Positions 17,912 to 30,479 of a stretch of 64,000 nt of DNA are shown here, one piece after another. Positions within the stretch are counted from its first letter, which is position 1. Each line of letters begins with the position of its first letter. The stretch is from Prorocentrum cordatum. Its lineage: Eukaryota; Sar; Dinophyceae; Prorocentrales; Prorocentraceae. Both the position numbers and the translations under genes were made by a program. The DNA is taken from contig CAUYUJ010021060.1 of the NCBI GenBank assembly GCA_963575745.1, positions 493,245 to 557,244 on the forward strand. Reading direction: 5' to 3'. The notes beneath the pieces were generated by a model. It was not told the DNA's origin. It searched no databases and saw only the letters and a program-made list of their open reading frames with translations.

Positions 17912-19165
17912 TTGATGTCGAGTTCTTGCATCGGCTAGGATCCTTGGTGGCCGATTTCAGCAATTCCCCATAGAAACCACCACGTTTCCATTGCAAGGGC
18001 TCTACCAACGTAACCAGTGTTTTGAGCTGGAGTGGGTAGTAGTATGTAGCCAGTTCGGCAGCACGCGCGCGCTTCACTCCCGCACTGAAAACCGCAGTAG
18101 GGAGGCCGAACGGGTGGCAGTGGAGCGCTCAGTTCATAGACAGCCGTTCTCGGGACGGCGTTGCTTGCGAGTCGGACTTGGAACGTTACCCCCCTCCTTC
18201 CTCTTCCCTCCTTTGTCGTCGTCCTTTTCATCCTTACGTGCCCTTCCTCCTGCTGTTGCTCCGTCTCCGCTTCGTTCCCGCCCTTTTCCCCCTCGGGCCT
18301 AGGGCTTTCTCACGACAAGAGGGTCATCCGTAACAGGTCTGGCCAACTGGTCGGCTCAGTCGTTGTAGGTGGGTTGGTACGTTGCAGGGTAGTTCGGGGA
18401 GTTTTGCCATATACCCCGAGGAGGCCTGCAGAGGGAGTGCTACTCTTATGGCTGCTGCTGCTCCTGCTGATCGGTAAGAGAGCATGTGCGTGCGAAGCAA
18501 TTGTCCCAGGCTGGTGGGTTGACTCCTCGTGCAGCTTGCGCGTGCCTTGCTGGCTCAACGAAGGCGCAACTGTAGCAGATTGTTAGTTTGGCTTCTCCCC
18601 TCCGCCAGCGGTGGCGTTACGCAGGATGGCTGCGGGGCACGGCGCAACCGCGGCCAAGACGGGCCAGGCTGGCGTTGCTGGCAGATTTGTTTTAGTGAAT
18701 GGGCTCTTGGCCACCTGCACATGTGTGTCAGTTGTCTTGCATCAGCCTTTGGCTGATGGATGCTTGCTGTTTTTACGTGATTGCGAGTGCACGCGATTCC
18801 GCCTCCGTCTGCGCCTAGCACGTATACACATGCTGTCTTACTTCCAAGCGCGAGTGCTAGTGCGGTTGCGCAAGGTGGTAATCAAACTGGTGATGCCGAT
18901 CCATCTGCCGACCTTCGCTTCACTGGTGTGCGCTGCAAATGGCAAACCGAGGGCGTCCATGCTTGCCTCATCTGATTGCGTTGCCGTGAGAGGGAAGCAC
19001 AAGGATGTTGACCGTGCCCTTGATGATTGCACCTGCTGATGGTAGTAGTGCTGCTTTTATTGAAACTTCTGCCCGCATGCATATATTTGCGTATGCATGT
19101 GTATATAGGTATGTTGGTTTGTACAACGACATTGGTAACGATGCGTATGCGTATGCTGTATATCT
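17912..19165. other. no gene recognised
   Basis: Unique-looking sequence without a motif I can name. The open frames are at most about 140 codons and read as out-of-frame sequence. Confidence 0.5.
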
Positions 19166-19169
19166 GTAT

Positions 19170-19427
19170 ATATGTATATATGTATGTATGCATGCATGCA
19201 TGCATGTATGTATGTATGTATGTACATATGTATGTATGTATGTAATGTAATGTAATGTAATGTAATGTAATGTAATGTGATGTAATGTAATTGTAATGCA
19301 ATGTAATGTAATGTAATGTAATGTAATGTATTGTAATGCAATGTAATGTAATGTAATGTAATGTAATGTAGTGTAGTGTAATGTAATGTAATGTAATGTA
19401 ATGTAATGTAATGTATGTATGTATGTA

Positions 19428-19458
<31 letters not shown>

Positions 19459-19459
19459 A

Positions 19460-19494
<35 letters not shown>

Positions 19495-19501
19495 ATGTAT
19501 G

Positions 19502-19532
<31 letters not shown>

Positions 19533-19535
19533 TGT
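19170..19535. repeat. TATG / TAATG / TGTC microsatellite series
   Basis: Runs of (TATG)n, then (TAATG)n with scattered variants, then (TGTC)n and again (TATG)n. The step from 4-bp to 5-bp and back to 4-bp units suggests slippage from one ancestral ATGT tract. A similar TATG-to-TAATG series recurs at 55.3-56.0 kb. Confidence 0.95.
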
Positions 19536-20547
19536 TTTGTGCTTGTTCTCTCGCATGTCTGTGCAACGCGTACTCCGCGATTGGGGCTTGAGTACTTCAA
19601 TGCGCGCTGGATTCAGGGCTCCGTCTGTGTAGTTGGCTGATACGGTCGTGCGCCTATCGCGGGCAGCGCTTACCGCTTGCTCGGGGAGCATTTCGCCCTG
19701 AGGTCGAAGTTTGTCGGGCGGGGCTGGCCATCATCATTCTAGTTGCGGTGCCTATGTTTGTTTGAACCTCTCCCTTCCCCGCCCCCTCTCCATTCCTCGT
19801 CCACCTCTTCTTTTTCCACAGTCTTCGTATTCATCGTCCACCGCTGAAATAGGGCACTCACCAGTCGGATCCGAGGCCCAATTTCGCCCTCGATAATTTA
19901 GAACTATCTTGCACCATGGATGTTCAGGCCGTCTCTTGATCCGGAGGCGGTGCATCTTGTGCTTTTATATGTCCGTGTTTTGATTTGCTTTCGCAAGTCC
20001 GCGGCGGTGTTGCGAGCGGGCCTCATTGTAGTTCTACCACGCGCGGGGAATATAATGGCCGCCGCTGCGCGCATTGCTTTACCAGGGCCACGCGGCGGAG
20101 GGTCGACGTGGGTTTTCTTTGAGTTTTTTCGTTTGGATAAGAGTAGGCCAGGAGAGAAAACAAACGACAGTTCCAATCCACATTTTTACGTATTGTGTAT
20201 TCGTTTGTGGAGTCGATTATTTAATGCACATTCGTGTTCGTAAAGAAAGTACGAGCGTTATATAACACGAAGCGCTTGTTGTCTAACAGCTGTATGCTTT
20301 TGTCATTTCGTTCATGTTAGTAAGTCTTCAAATAGGCGCCGCCGTGGGATCCAGTTGTCTCGTCGTCGCGGCAGGGGGCACGGTCACAACGGCAGTGGGC
20401 TCCACCGGGGAGGGGACGGAGACGTAATCGATGAGAGAACGGCGAGGAGACACTCGGAAGCTTCACGCACGTTGTGCAGCCTGGAGTGAAGGGGTCTGCG
20501 CGGCGCCATGGCAGGCGGGCTCCACGCGAGGGTGCGGTTCGAGACAT
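19536..20547. other. no gene recognised
   Basis: No repeat, RNA gene or coding frame that I can support. Confidence 0.5.
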
Positions 20548-20701
20548 TAGGGGGCCACATGCGAACCCTACCCCTACCCCCCACGATTTCTGAGGGGGAG
20601 GGTGGGGTTCACTTCGCTCGGGAGCTCCCGATCGAAGTGAACCCCACCCTCCCCCTCAGAAATCGTGGGGGGTAGGGGTAGGGTTCGCATGTGGCCCCCT
20701 A
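20548..20701. repeat. near-perfect 154-bp palindrome
   Basis: Two 77-bp arms meet at 20624/20625 with no spacer. Every base pairs except 20617 against 20632. The centre is TCGGGAGCTCCCGA. The arms are G/C-run rich. Outside 20548 and 20701 the complementarity stops at once. As RNA or single strand it would form one long hairpin. Confidence 0.97.
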
Positions 20702-21305
20702 GACATACTTGTCCAAATGAGTTCCACATTGCTTCAGCGAGGTGCGGGGCCTTCGATCTCATTGCTCAGACACTTCGGGTTCGGGATGGGCTCGCGGTTT
20801 CGTAGGTCCTCCCGTGGCTGCTCCCCGAACGCTCGTGCACCCCGGCGCTGGAGGGGCCCGAGGAGGGGCGTCGTTCCTCACGTGACGTTCTGCATGGCAG
20901 CACGGTGATCAGGAGGGAAAAAATACACAGACACAATTGATCGTCGATTCCCAGGAACATACGCGAAAATCTGGGAAGTGTGGGGGGGGGGAGACAGAAA
21001 CCCAGAAAATGTGTGAATTTTGGGGAATCCTATTCTGTGTGTGTATTTATTTGTGTGTCCCAGGGCCCCTTCAGGTGACTGTACTCAGGCCACCCGCGGT
21101 GACGCAAAGAGAATCGCGCGTCGCGCGTCGCGGTCTGGGCCAGAGCGGCTGTCGTCCTCCACGGGGGTGGTGCGAGGGTTCGGTGGGCGCGAGGGCGTCG
21201 CGCGCCGCGGGGCGCGAGGCGCGAAGTAGAGTGAACCTAGGTCCTCCTCCAACCTGCACCTCGCGCGCATCGCCTCCTTAGTGGCGGAATCGTGCGGCCA
21301 CGCTA
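20702..21305. other. no gene recognised
   Basis: GC-rich, with a G-run near 20982. Nothing coding is supported. Confidence 0.5.
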
Positions 21306-21790
21306 TTGACGGGTGCATGTATGTATGTATGTATGTATGTATGTACGTATGTATGTATGAATGAATGTATGTATGTACGTGCGTACGTACGTATGCATGT
21401 ATGCATGTATGTATATCTGAATGTACGTACGTATGTACGCTTACACACGTATGTACAGGTGTACGTATGTATATGTATGTATGCATGTATATATGAGCGT
21501 ATTTATCTATGTATGTATGCATGCATGCACGTATCTATATATATATATACTTATGTATGCATGTATGTATGTATGCATATATGCATGCATGCATGCATGC
21601 AGACATGTATGCATGTATGGATTTATATCGGTATGTAGGTATGCCTGTATGCATGTATGCATGAATCCATGTACACATGTGTATATGCATGTATGTACGT
21701 ATTTACGTACGTATGCACGTTTGCATGTCTGCCTGCATGTATGCATGGATGTATGCAGGTAGGAGTGTACATCTTTACGTACATGTGCAC
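21306..21790. repeat. TATG/CATG microsatellite
   Basis: Degenerate ATGT/ATGC tetranucleotides with many point changes. The Met/Cys/Tyr/Val-rich frames are shadows. Confidence 0.92.
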
Positions 21791-22017
21791 ATCTACAAAC
21801 ACACACCATAATCTCTCTTGCGCAAGCTGACATTGCTTCGAGGTCGAGTTGTTGGCTGGCTGCTCCCCCCCCCCTGCGCCTGCAGCGGGGCCGCGGCCGG
21901 GCCCCGCTGCTGGGGCTGCTGCTCTGCGCCTGCGCCGCCGTGGCCGCTCCCTCGGCCGCCTGGGCGGGGCCCGCGGCGTCCAGGCCACCCCGCAGCGACG
22001 GCGACATCGACGACGAG

Positions 22018-22115
22018 GCGGAGGCTGGAGGAAGGGGGCTGGAGGAAGGAGGCCGGAGGAAGGAGGCTGGAGGAAAGAGGCTGGAGGAAAGAGGTTGGAG
22101 AAGTTGGAGGAGGAG
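22018..22115 (+). repeat. 14-bp GGA-rich minisatellite
   Basis: About six units of the type GAGGCTGGAGGAAA. Just upstream (about 21897-22015) one frame reads like a signal peptide (LLGLLLCACAAVAAPSAAWA) followed by an acidic stretch, possibly after an AG acceptor at 21885-21886. No start codon lies upstream in frame, so it is only noted here. Confidence 0.7.
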
Positions 22116-22129
22116 GAGGAGGAGTGAGT

Positions 22130-23824
22130 GGGCGTATCTGTAATCTTGGCTTCCTCCTCGGCTCCGCCCCCCTCCCTCCTGGCGTGGCCAGTCCTTCTTT
22201 TCTCCGCGTGTTGCAGATCATTGCCGCATTTTGGCTGCTCTTACTACACAGTGCGCGCGTGGTTTCACGGTTTTTTCTTTCCAGGATCGCAGCGCATGCG
22301 CTCCTGCGTCCTCGATCTCAGATCGATCCGGCCGCCTTAATACTTTCAACCCTGCATGCCACCGCGCGTCCTCGAGGACTCCCTTCGGGGTCGTTTTCAT
22401 TTTCGTTCGCCGCACCCCGTCTTAGTATTGAGCGCGATTGGTGTCACATCGCTGGCGGAGTTGAACAAGTGTGTGTGTGTGTGTGCGTGTCATCTTCGAG
22501 CTTGCTGGGGCCGCTTCATTGTGTGGTCGCGGAGGGCTCCCACGCATTTACACACCAATCATCAGTGTTGTTGGACGTGCAGGTGGCGTCGCCACTGCTG
22601 CTGGGGCAGCGGTCCATCGGTCCTCGTACGAGGCTCGTCCACGGCAGCCACGCGCTTCCCATATGCTCACATGCCGCCGGTCGCCAAGCCACTTGCCTGT
22701 TTTCCGCTCGTTGTCTGATATTTGCCACACTCTCTCTCTCTCTCTCTCTCTTTCGCCTTGGGCCTCGCGGCGTGGGCGCACATCTCAGGGGGGGTGAGCT
22801 TTGGACCGCGTGCCGTCCCCGTCCACCCCTTCGGGGACGTCGTGAGCCCCGAGCCCGTGGACACAACGCCCCTGCCCCATGGGGCCCTGCACCGCCCAGT
22901 GGATTGCGCCCAAAAGCAATGGTGAGGCCCCCCACGCGCATTTACCAGTGCGGATCTCCCTGCTCTCTGGGCGCTCGCGGAGGTACTGCAGCTCTGGCAC
23001 TCTCCCAGGCGACGGCGCTCCAGGCCTAGATGACCGAGCTGGATGCTTCATCACCTAGGGATTGCTGGAATGCAGGGGAACATGCGCAAAACGAGTAGTC
23101 GCTCGCAACAGCAGATTTCCGTAAGGTTCTTCGGTAAGGTCACGGAGTTCCCACGGTGATTCACAGGACCTCAAGGGTCTCTGGGGTGCCGCGGCAGTCG
23201 ACCAGCTGGCCACAATGAGCTTGGTACCAAGTTTGGCATGGGGTCCCCGCACACAGACCAGCGATGCGCCTCTGCTTTATCGCCGACCTCCAAATTGGAT
23301 CGTGTCCTCTTGCGATTCCCGTCCCCCGTCCCCCCTCACCCTATCACATGCAATGTGAGGCTTAAGACGAACGCCTGACATGGATGGGGACCAACAGCTT
23401 TTCGAGCTCAGCTTGCAACTTGACTTAACGGCGGGCGCGTCCCCGAGAAAAGGAGTAGCAGACACTTGCATGATCAGCCGCCCCGGTGGCCGCGGGATTG
23501 CGGAGGCGTCGGTGGGGGCCGCCTCGGCTGGGGCCTCGGGGAGAACTGTGAAGAGGACCACTCGAGGGTCGGGGGTTGTTACAGGTGCCCCTGGCTCAAG
23601 GTGCCCCCAGCTTGTCGCTCCATTTTGGAGACCCCATGGGGCCCCTTGGGCCTCGTGAGGGGTGCTTTGGAGGCCGTGGGGGCCTTCTTGGAAGTACTGG
23701 GGGCACCTCAGGCCAGAGGCACTTGTGGCAACACTCGAGAGGGGGGGGGCAGGGGGGCATAACGAGGCGCCCGGCTCTCCCTCGCCGCGGGCCTGGCCGG
23801 GAGAAGTTCTCACGCCTCCCAGCC
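22130..23824. other. no gene recognised
   Basis: Contains short (GT)n near 22470, (CT)n at 22732-22751 and a few phased CTTGG-like units near 23620-23700. The minus-strand frame 23277-23855 is open for 192 codons, but its sequence is not protein-like in any way I recognise. Confidence 0.45.
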
Positions 23825-24090
23825 TGTCGGTTGGCCGGCCCTCGCACAGGGACATCCGCGCGGTCCGCCCCGATATCTTCGGCGGGCTTATGGGCCAGGA
23901 GTGGTCGCCAAGCTACGGCGCAAGGGGTCGTACCTCCTCCCCCCGTTCCTCCGCTCCCTTCGCGTTTGTACCGTGCTGTGAGCTCATTGGGCTCAAGCGA
24001 GTGTGGTCGACGCTCGTGCTCGTTGTGCGATGTAAAAGTGCGAAGCCCCCTCGGCCCAGCCCCTCCGAGATAATGCCTTCGTATGATGGA
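23825..24090 (+). repeat. 5' LTR (approximate limits)
   Basis: From about 23929 to the end it is collinear with 32561-32729: shared GTCGTRCCTCCTCCC, CCGTGCTGTGARCTC and GCCTTCGKATGATG. The start is placed at TGTCGGTTGGCC by comparison with TGTTGGCC of the 3' copy, since copia LTRs usually begin TGTTGG. The limits are uncertain by some tens of bases. Confidence 0.5.
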
Positions 24091-24519
24091 CACGGTGGCA
24101 AGCGGAGCGAGGTCGCGAGCGGGATGGACCCTGGAACGTACGCGACGACAGAGAAGAGAAAATACGCCAACACGCAGGCCGACGAGAAAATGACAGTCCC
24201 ACCCCAGCCCACAGCAGAATACTTGCGAGCCGCTGTCGCGGCAATGGCCAGCAGTCCAGCCTGGACGGCACCCGAGAGGCAGCCGTCACACATTCAGTAT
24301 CACCCGCCAGACCCTGGACCTCGAGGCCAGACCCGTGGTCGACAACTCTCGGGTGGGAACCAGATGCTTGGACAAGAGCTCCCGGTTGGAAGAAGTCTGG
24401 GGGTTGGAACGACATGGCGAGTGAATGGTGGCAAGATGCTCCAGACTTATGGGACGAGGATGAACAAGCGGGGGCATTGAGATGATGCTTGCACATCGGG
24501 TTGGGAAGCCCCGGCAACT

Positions 24520-25551
24520 GCCTGGGCCTTCCAGCGCAGGGACTTCGGCACCTCCCCGCTCTGTCTCGGGTTCGAGTACCTGGAGCCCTTCAGAATGAGC
24601 CTCGCGTCCTGGGCCAACAGAACAATAATCCAGCTGGACAGAGAGCAGGACAAGTTCTAGAAGGGTTGCCCGTGGAGGGTCAACATCGATTCGTGTACGT
24701 TCGAGACCAGCTAGGTGAATCGGTGGAGTAGGCAATTGTGAGCCACCTCGGGATTTTGAGCGGACAGTGACCAGGAGATACAGGACGTGACGCGCACAAC
24801 GGAGTTCTGTTCAACTATGCCATCACGAGAGATGAGTCGCTCACCGAATATGTGCTTCGACGGGATCTAGAGACGGAACAGGCAAAACAGTTAGGATTCG
24901 TGTTGCCAGGCAGTGTGCGTGCCAGGTATGGATAAGAAGGAGCTCAGTTGACAGCACAGAAATTCATCAATATCAAAACATTAGCTGTGGTAAGTCGGAT
25001 GCCTCATCTATGCGCCAATCCGCCACCGCCTGAGATCGATGTGGAAACGTTCTTCGCCGACGCCGTCGGCTTTTTGGAGCTCCCAGAAGGCGACGCGGAA
25101 GCTTTCCTGACCGCCTTGGATGAACAGGACCTCGACGATTCAGAGCTGATGGTCTTGTTAACCGCCGTGGTCGGATAGAAACTCGGCAGAGAAGCGGCGC
25201 GCGTGGCAGGAAACGCGAAAGATGAAAGCCAACGGGAAGATGGGCCGCGACTTATTCGTGAGGAGACGAGCCAGTCGACCAGACTAACCCAGGCTCGAGA
25301 GGGTCACCGGCGGCGACCAGAAGCGATTGTCATGTTGTGCCAATTGTGGTGAACGTGGGCAACGAACAGAATCATATCGCGAGCAATTCAAATCAAAGGC
25401 AGACCGTCTTGCAGAAGAGAAGCTTGGAAGCTCCCGTGTGGCAGCCCCCTCGTGGCACTTCGAGAACATGAGCGACAGCACGTGCCAGTTTGACGGCGTA
25501 GAGGTCTACTCCGGTTGCTCTGTGATGGAATGGAGTGGCCTCATTCGATAA
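24520..25551 (+). pseudogene. copia gag with degenerate zinc knuckle, broken
   Basis: Gag-like sequence runs through several frames: FEYLEPFRMSLASW (24571), then a long frame from 24640 to 25178 with LRRDLETEQAKQLGFVLPGS and an acidic end (DEQDLDDSELMVLLTAV), then a frame from 25180 with RRAWQETRKMKANGK and the zinc knuckle. Stops interrupt it at 24729-24731, near 24768, 24933-24935 (TAA), 25176-25178 and 25285-25287. The knuckle at 25336-25375 reads CANCGERGQRTESY where CxxCxxxxHxxxxC is expected, so both the His and the last Cys are lost. Confidence 0.75.
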
Positions 25552-25564
25552 CTGAAAGACCCTG

Positions 25565-25873
25565 ATGGTGAAGCTCGCGCTTCGGGACTTGGTCGACCGC
25601 GCCCTGGTGGGTTCCGCAGCCCGACAGGCGCTCATCGGTCAAGAAAGTTTAATGTTGCTGTCGGCAGTGATCAAGAAGACTGGTGTCGGGTTCGTTGAGT
25701 TCGTCATCTCGGGTGATCGGTGCCCCCCGCTGCTGCCAGCTAGACGTTTCGAGGGATGCGACACCGTGGTCGACTCTTCGACCATTGTGGAGAGCGAGTG
25801 GCGCGCCCTCTTTTTCGACGTGGATCCGATCCTGTCATCGGTCCGCCCGCCTGATCTGGCGCAACGTAGATGA
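25565..25873 (+). pseudogene. copia aspartic protease region, degenerate
   Basis: One open frame of about 100 codons. The stretch VDRALVGSAARQALIG lies where the retropepsin segment (LVDTGA...LIG type) is expected, but the catalytic Asp-Thr/Ser-Gly is gone (Val-Gly-Ser-Ala). It is followed by a segment containing PPLLPARR, the position of the PLLLP-type segment of the family. It is in another frame from the zinc knuckle. The placement after gag supports the call. Confidence 0.6.
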
Positions 25874-27727
25874 CTTCCTTCCCGCGTGACCGCGTCGCAT
25901 TGCAGCGACTGCCGGACGAGCGCTCGAAAGGGCCGCCAGATGCAGGGCCAGGAGGGCCCAGACGGCGATCGGACCGTGGGGCAGACTAGGGGGACTTGCT
26001 AGCGTAGTTCCAGGCCAGTTCGCGATAGTCGGGCGAGGTCAGACACTTCCCCATGTCTCTGTAGGCTCTTGCCTCCAGAGATCCCGAAGCCCCCGACCCC
26101 TGGGCATGTGGGGGCAGCGGGCCAGGCGTTCCTGGGTCCGTGGCTATTTTCTCCCCAGCTTGCCCGGCGTCAAGTTCTGGGCCAAGAAGCCGACGGTCAA
26201 GACAGGGCTGCTCAGGCTCAGCGATTCCTGCGCGGAGGTCGGGGGCTCTCCCGAGCGTGGTCGGGGGCGGCCCGATGATCGAGGATGGATGGGGGGGGGC
26301 TCGCGGGCAGAGGAGATGCTGGCGGCGGGGGCGCCGACGCAGGAGGAGGTCAAGATGCTGCGCCGCGGGAAGTTTCAAGTCGACCCCGGTCAGGCATGTT
26401 GGCGCTCGGTATCCGTGCAGATTTAGGGTGCGACGAGGACGTGCCAGGACGCGCGCTCGGTGGCGGTCGAGGTTCCGGCGCTCCTCCAGGGCGGCGAGAA
26501 GGTGGGCCCCGAGGAGTGCCCCCACCCGGCGATGGGCCCAATGGTCTGGTGCCAACCCGAACAGCTCTTGAGTTATTCCCAGATGTGCGGCGCGGCGTGG
26601 ACCTGGAGGTCCATGTCGGAGCCCGAGAAGCAAGGGGCCCGCATCCGCAAACAGGTCAAGGCGAGGTCCGCCGTGATCCGCAAGAATGAGAAAAATGGTG
26701 GAGCGTGAGATCGCAGATTGCTGGGCCCTGCAGCGCGTCCCGGACAGCCTGTGGGTTCCGACGGGCGAGGGCAACGTGCCGTGCAAGCCCACTTCGACCC
26801 AGCAGCCGGCCGGGCCGGCCCGCGTGGCGGGCCCCCCCGCGGCGTCGGAGCTCCACCCAGTGACCCAGACCGAGATGTCGCGCTGTTAGATGTGAAGAGC
26901 AGCATCGAGATCCAGCAATGGTTGAGGGAACATCTGGGATCACGCGAACTGGCTGCTGAAGGAGGATCACGCCGCTGCGGCGGGCCGGAGCAGCGGATCA
27001 GGCGCGACGGACGAGGGCGCGCGGCGCCCCGCCCATATGGACATGACTGCAGTCCCAGACGACACCCCGACGCCCGAGTGCGTGCCCGCTGGGAGTCTCA
27101 TGGGGGCCCCAGTCTATTGCAGGCATTGGGCCACGACGCTTCTCTCCGAAGTATGGGGGTCTGGCGCGCCGGCATGGGCTCCGGGATTGGCCTCTCGGAT
27201 TTCGATCCGTCGTTGGGTGTTCGTGGTCGTCGGGGGGGCTTCTTCCTGAGATCGGCCGAGCTTGGCGAGGGTCTTGGCGGGCGGAGTTCCCAGCAGGGAC
27301 AGTGCGAGAGTACGGCTCTTCACGTTGCCCGGGCCACGGGATCGAGCGGCGGCAGGGCCCCGTTCGAAACTGTCTCCCCGGAAAACGGGATGGATCGAGA
27401 TGAAGTCAGCCGATGATCGCGTCGCAGCGAGCGCGCCGTTGCCAGGCGCAGCCGTCTCCGAGATTCAGGAGGCGCTATCGCGCGCCAAGTGCCTCGCCAG
27501 CCAGACTAATTCTGAGCCGGCAGTTCACGTCTGGCAGAAGAAAGCACATCAGAGGGGGGGCCCTGGGCAGGACATTGAGACCAGGTTGCAGTATGTCATG
27601 GAGGACCGCTTCGCGGCGGCGGCGTGAGACGGCGCGGGCCCCAGCGCGTTCTCGGGGGCGGCGATCCCGAGGCAGGCGCGCGAGTCCGTGGCTCAGCTTC
27701 TAGCGGGTCGGGGCCTCAGGACCAGTC

Positions 27728-28376
27728 GTGAGGTTAGACGCGAACAGACGCGCAGAGCCGAATATCGACGCGCGGGGGCCCTCGCCTCAGAGCTATTCTT
27801 TCCTCGGGTTTTCAAAGGGGCTTGCCTGGTGGGGCTGCGAGGTCTCGCGAGCCTTCGACCTGCTGGCGGGCATGGGCCTTGGTGGCGAGCAGGGGCAGCA
27901 GGCTCTTTGGAACGCGATCGCGAGGGATGCCCCCCTCGTGGTCGTCATTCCGTCAGGCTCGAGTCCTTCGCGGGGCTCGATAGATCCCGGCGGGCGCCGA
28001 GCGGCGGGGGCTCGAATCTATGGGCCTGCGCGTTCGGGTTGCCGAGCATCGGGTGACGAAGGGGGAATGCTTCGCCCTCGGGCATCCAGATGGCGCCAGC
28101 TCCTGGGAGCTCGACCAAGGCCTCAGCCTGGAGGAGCGCGCAGGAGCGCGGGCGGAGACTGCCCACCAGTGCGAACTTGGGTTGTCTGTGGTCTTGGGCG
28201 GGGGTCGCTCCCGCAAGCGTGCCGGGCTGCTGAGCAGCGCGTCCGGGTTCCTAGCCCGGTGCGTTCGGGAGTGTTGGGGTTGCCCCATCCATGCGACGTT
28301 GGAAGGGGGGGCGTGGGGCCAGCCGGTCGGAGTGCTGCCCGACAGAGCTAGTGACGGTCATGGCGACAGGGACTGA
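27728..28376 (+). pseudogene. copia pre-integrase domain of dinoflagellate type, broken
   Basis: Two frames carry it. 27728-28010 contains SRAFDLLAGMGLGGE and a decayed PPC-like turn (VVVIPSGSSPSRGS). 28020-28376 contains TKGECFALGHPDGASSWEL, a degenerate form of the E-H-P-x-G-A-x-S-W motif, then a Cys- and Gly-containing tail ending near 28376. I recall this domain between protease and integrase in dinoflagellate copia elements; it faintly resembles a cytosine methyltransferase fold (PPC motif). The function is unknown. 25874-27727 between the protease and this domain is probably more pol sequence but is too decayed to name. Confidence 0.5.
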
Positions 28377-28689
28377 GGACGCGCCTTGGCGTCGCCACCG
28401 CTCGGACCGCGGCGTCTCAAGCGCCATGGAGGCGCTGTCAGAGGATGAGGGGTCTCCGTTTCGGTTTCGTTTCTCCCAGCGCGCTGCCTGGGCCTTTCCA
28501 GACGGGGCGACCCCTGGCCGCGGGTCCGATCGAGACGCCCTTTGGCCTTTCCAGTTCCCAAGCCACTGGGCGACAGGGGCTTTCGGGGGCTCCTTAGATC
28601 TAGAGCTTCAGCGGGGGCGGATGAAACTTCGCGTGGATCTGGGGAACCCCGTTCTCGCGGACTTTTCAAGGCCCTTCGGTCGGCCAGAG

Positions 28690-29370
28690 CCAGGCCTGAA
28701 ATTCTCGCAGGGGCTCGCGGAGTTTTCAAGTGTGGGGCCTGCTCGTCGCGCTGTGGGCCTCATTGGAGGCGGCGCGCTCACTTGCAGCAGACGTATGCAT
28801 GTGACAAGCTGGTGGCTCTGGATCTCTGTGATGCAGGTGTTGGTGGGGCTGGCGCGCCAGTCCTAAACGTGATCTGCCTCGGGGCTAACTATCAGCGCGC
28901 TTGTTTTCTCCCGAATGACTCAGCTAAGGCGCTGTGGAAGGGCTTTCTTCCTCTGGCTCTGGAACTGGCCGTTCGGCCTCCATGAGACTGTCGCGTCAGA
29001 CGTGGGCTGGTGGCGCGGGGTGGGGTGGGTGGGTGGGGTGGGGGGGGGGCGAGTTTTTTTTGGGGGATGTGCCGAGGGTTGCGAACATCTTGGGGCGTCT
29101 AAACAGGTCGTTCCCGCCAGCTCCCCTGACTATTGCGGGCGGTGCGAGAGGCGCGGTGGGATCCTTGAGGATGTGATGTCGAAGGCGCCTCTGTGCATGA
29201 ATCCAGCCGGCGGTGACGAGGTGGAGATGCTGCCTTGCGTGGCCGTGGCTTCGACGAACAGCGCTCGCCACCGCGGGGGCCTCAGTCCGATCCAGCTGGG
29301 GGTCGAGGCCCCTGGGCCCCTCGTTGCTTTTCGCGGAAGACGAGGCCGTGGTTTTGGTGGGGGGTGAGGG
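28690..29370 (+). pseudogene. copia integrase, broken
   Basis: Frame one (to 28985) has CGACSSRCG as a remnant of the zinc-binding part, then KLVALDLCDAG with the first acidic residue and LNVICLGANYQRACFLPN. A second frame (28915 on) has WPFGLHETVASD with the second Asp, and continues after a G-rich run with RCERRGGILEDVMSKA, holding the Glu, and ASTNSARHRGGLSPIQL. D, D and E are thus present, but the reading frame is broken in the G-rich part near 29030-29060. Confidence 0.8.
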
Positions 29371-30479
29371 CGTCCTAGGCGGCGCGGTGCATTTGGCGCA
29401 GGGTCGCGGCTGCCAGTCGGGCGCGCCGTCTCCAGAAGGGGCGCGTGGACGGGGCCAGGGGCAGTAGCGCGCCAGAGCGGGGGGGCGATGTGGGTGGCCA
29501 TGCTCGCTGAGCTTTTGGAATTCTCAGGGGGGCAGATGCGGCGCGCGACTCGCCGGGGGCCCCCCCGGCGCCGAACAGCTGGGCTTGGGTCGTTCTCGTG
29601 TGTTGAGGGGGCAAGTGCGCCATCCTGGCAGGACAGCTGGCTGTGCGCGTGGTTCCCGAGGGGCCGCGCCCCCCCGAGGCGCGGGCTCAGCTCGAGACAG
29701 TAGAGCCCGCGCCCCCCGTTCGCGAGGCCAGAGTTTTGCTCCCAGCGCAGCCCCCCGCCGTTCCGATCGCCGCTGCTGCTCCGACTGAGGCGGTCGAGCC
29801 CGCGAGCTGGGACAAGGCGTGCGTTCCTTCGGGGCCGGCCTCGGCGGCTCGCGCCACGTGTGGCGCTAGCGCATCTGAAGTTGACTCCGCCGCGGGCGTG
29901 CGAGGGCTCGCTGGAGGGGCCGAGTCCGCCGAGGAAAGAGCCGCCCGCGCTTGATTAGCCCCCGTCGAGGACACTGCAGGATATCAGTCCCGAGTGAGAG
30001 ACGTGGTGCGAGAGTTCGAAGCAATGAGGCAGACCGACCGCGACACTCCAGCCCCCTAGTACCATCCCAATCAGGCGTATGGGCGACTTTCGCGGATGGC
30101 CCAGTAGCGATGGAGCGGAAGTCTCCCAGGGCGGCCCCGGGAAGCGCGCTGGATGTTTGGAGGGGTCCGAGGCCGAGATTGGAGATGAGTTTCAAGACCA
30201 GTGGGGCGAGCTCCCCGGGCCACTCTCGTGCTCTGCTTGGAGGCAACGCCAGCCTGGAAACTGAAGGCCTGTCGGGATCCTAGGACGCGCTTGTTTTTTT
30301 CCAGGGCCGGGGCTCAAGCGAAGCCCAACAGACCTTTGGGGGCCGAGGTCGTTGGAGAAATTCAGTCCCCCGAGGAAAGATCTCAGTGCGCCGAATCCGA
30401 CGAGGCCGAGTCGGGCGTTATTCTAGGCTCTGCTGCCGTGCGAGCGCTTGCATCAGAAGAAGCGCGCAGAGTGCGCCGC
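29371..30479 (+). pseudogene. copia pol linker between integrase and RT, decayed
   Basis: Low-complexity Ala/Pro/Glu-rich frames (for example 29643-29954), as expected for the variable region after integrase in copia polyproteins. A VVPEGPRPPEARAQL segment may be the end of the integrase C-terminal domain. No catalytic motif is present. Confidence 0.4.

Noticed and set aside
21897-22015. Signal-peptide-like frame as a gene start
   Set aside because: No ATG in frame upstream and the frame runs into a GGA minisatellite; kept only as a note.
23580-23600. Second SL relict (GGCTCAAGG)
   Set aside because: Only the last ten bases agree; the upstream bases do not match the SL.
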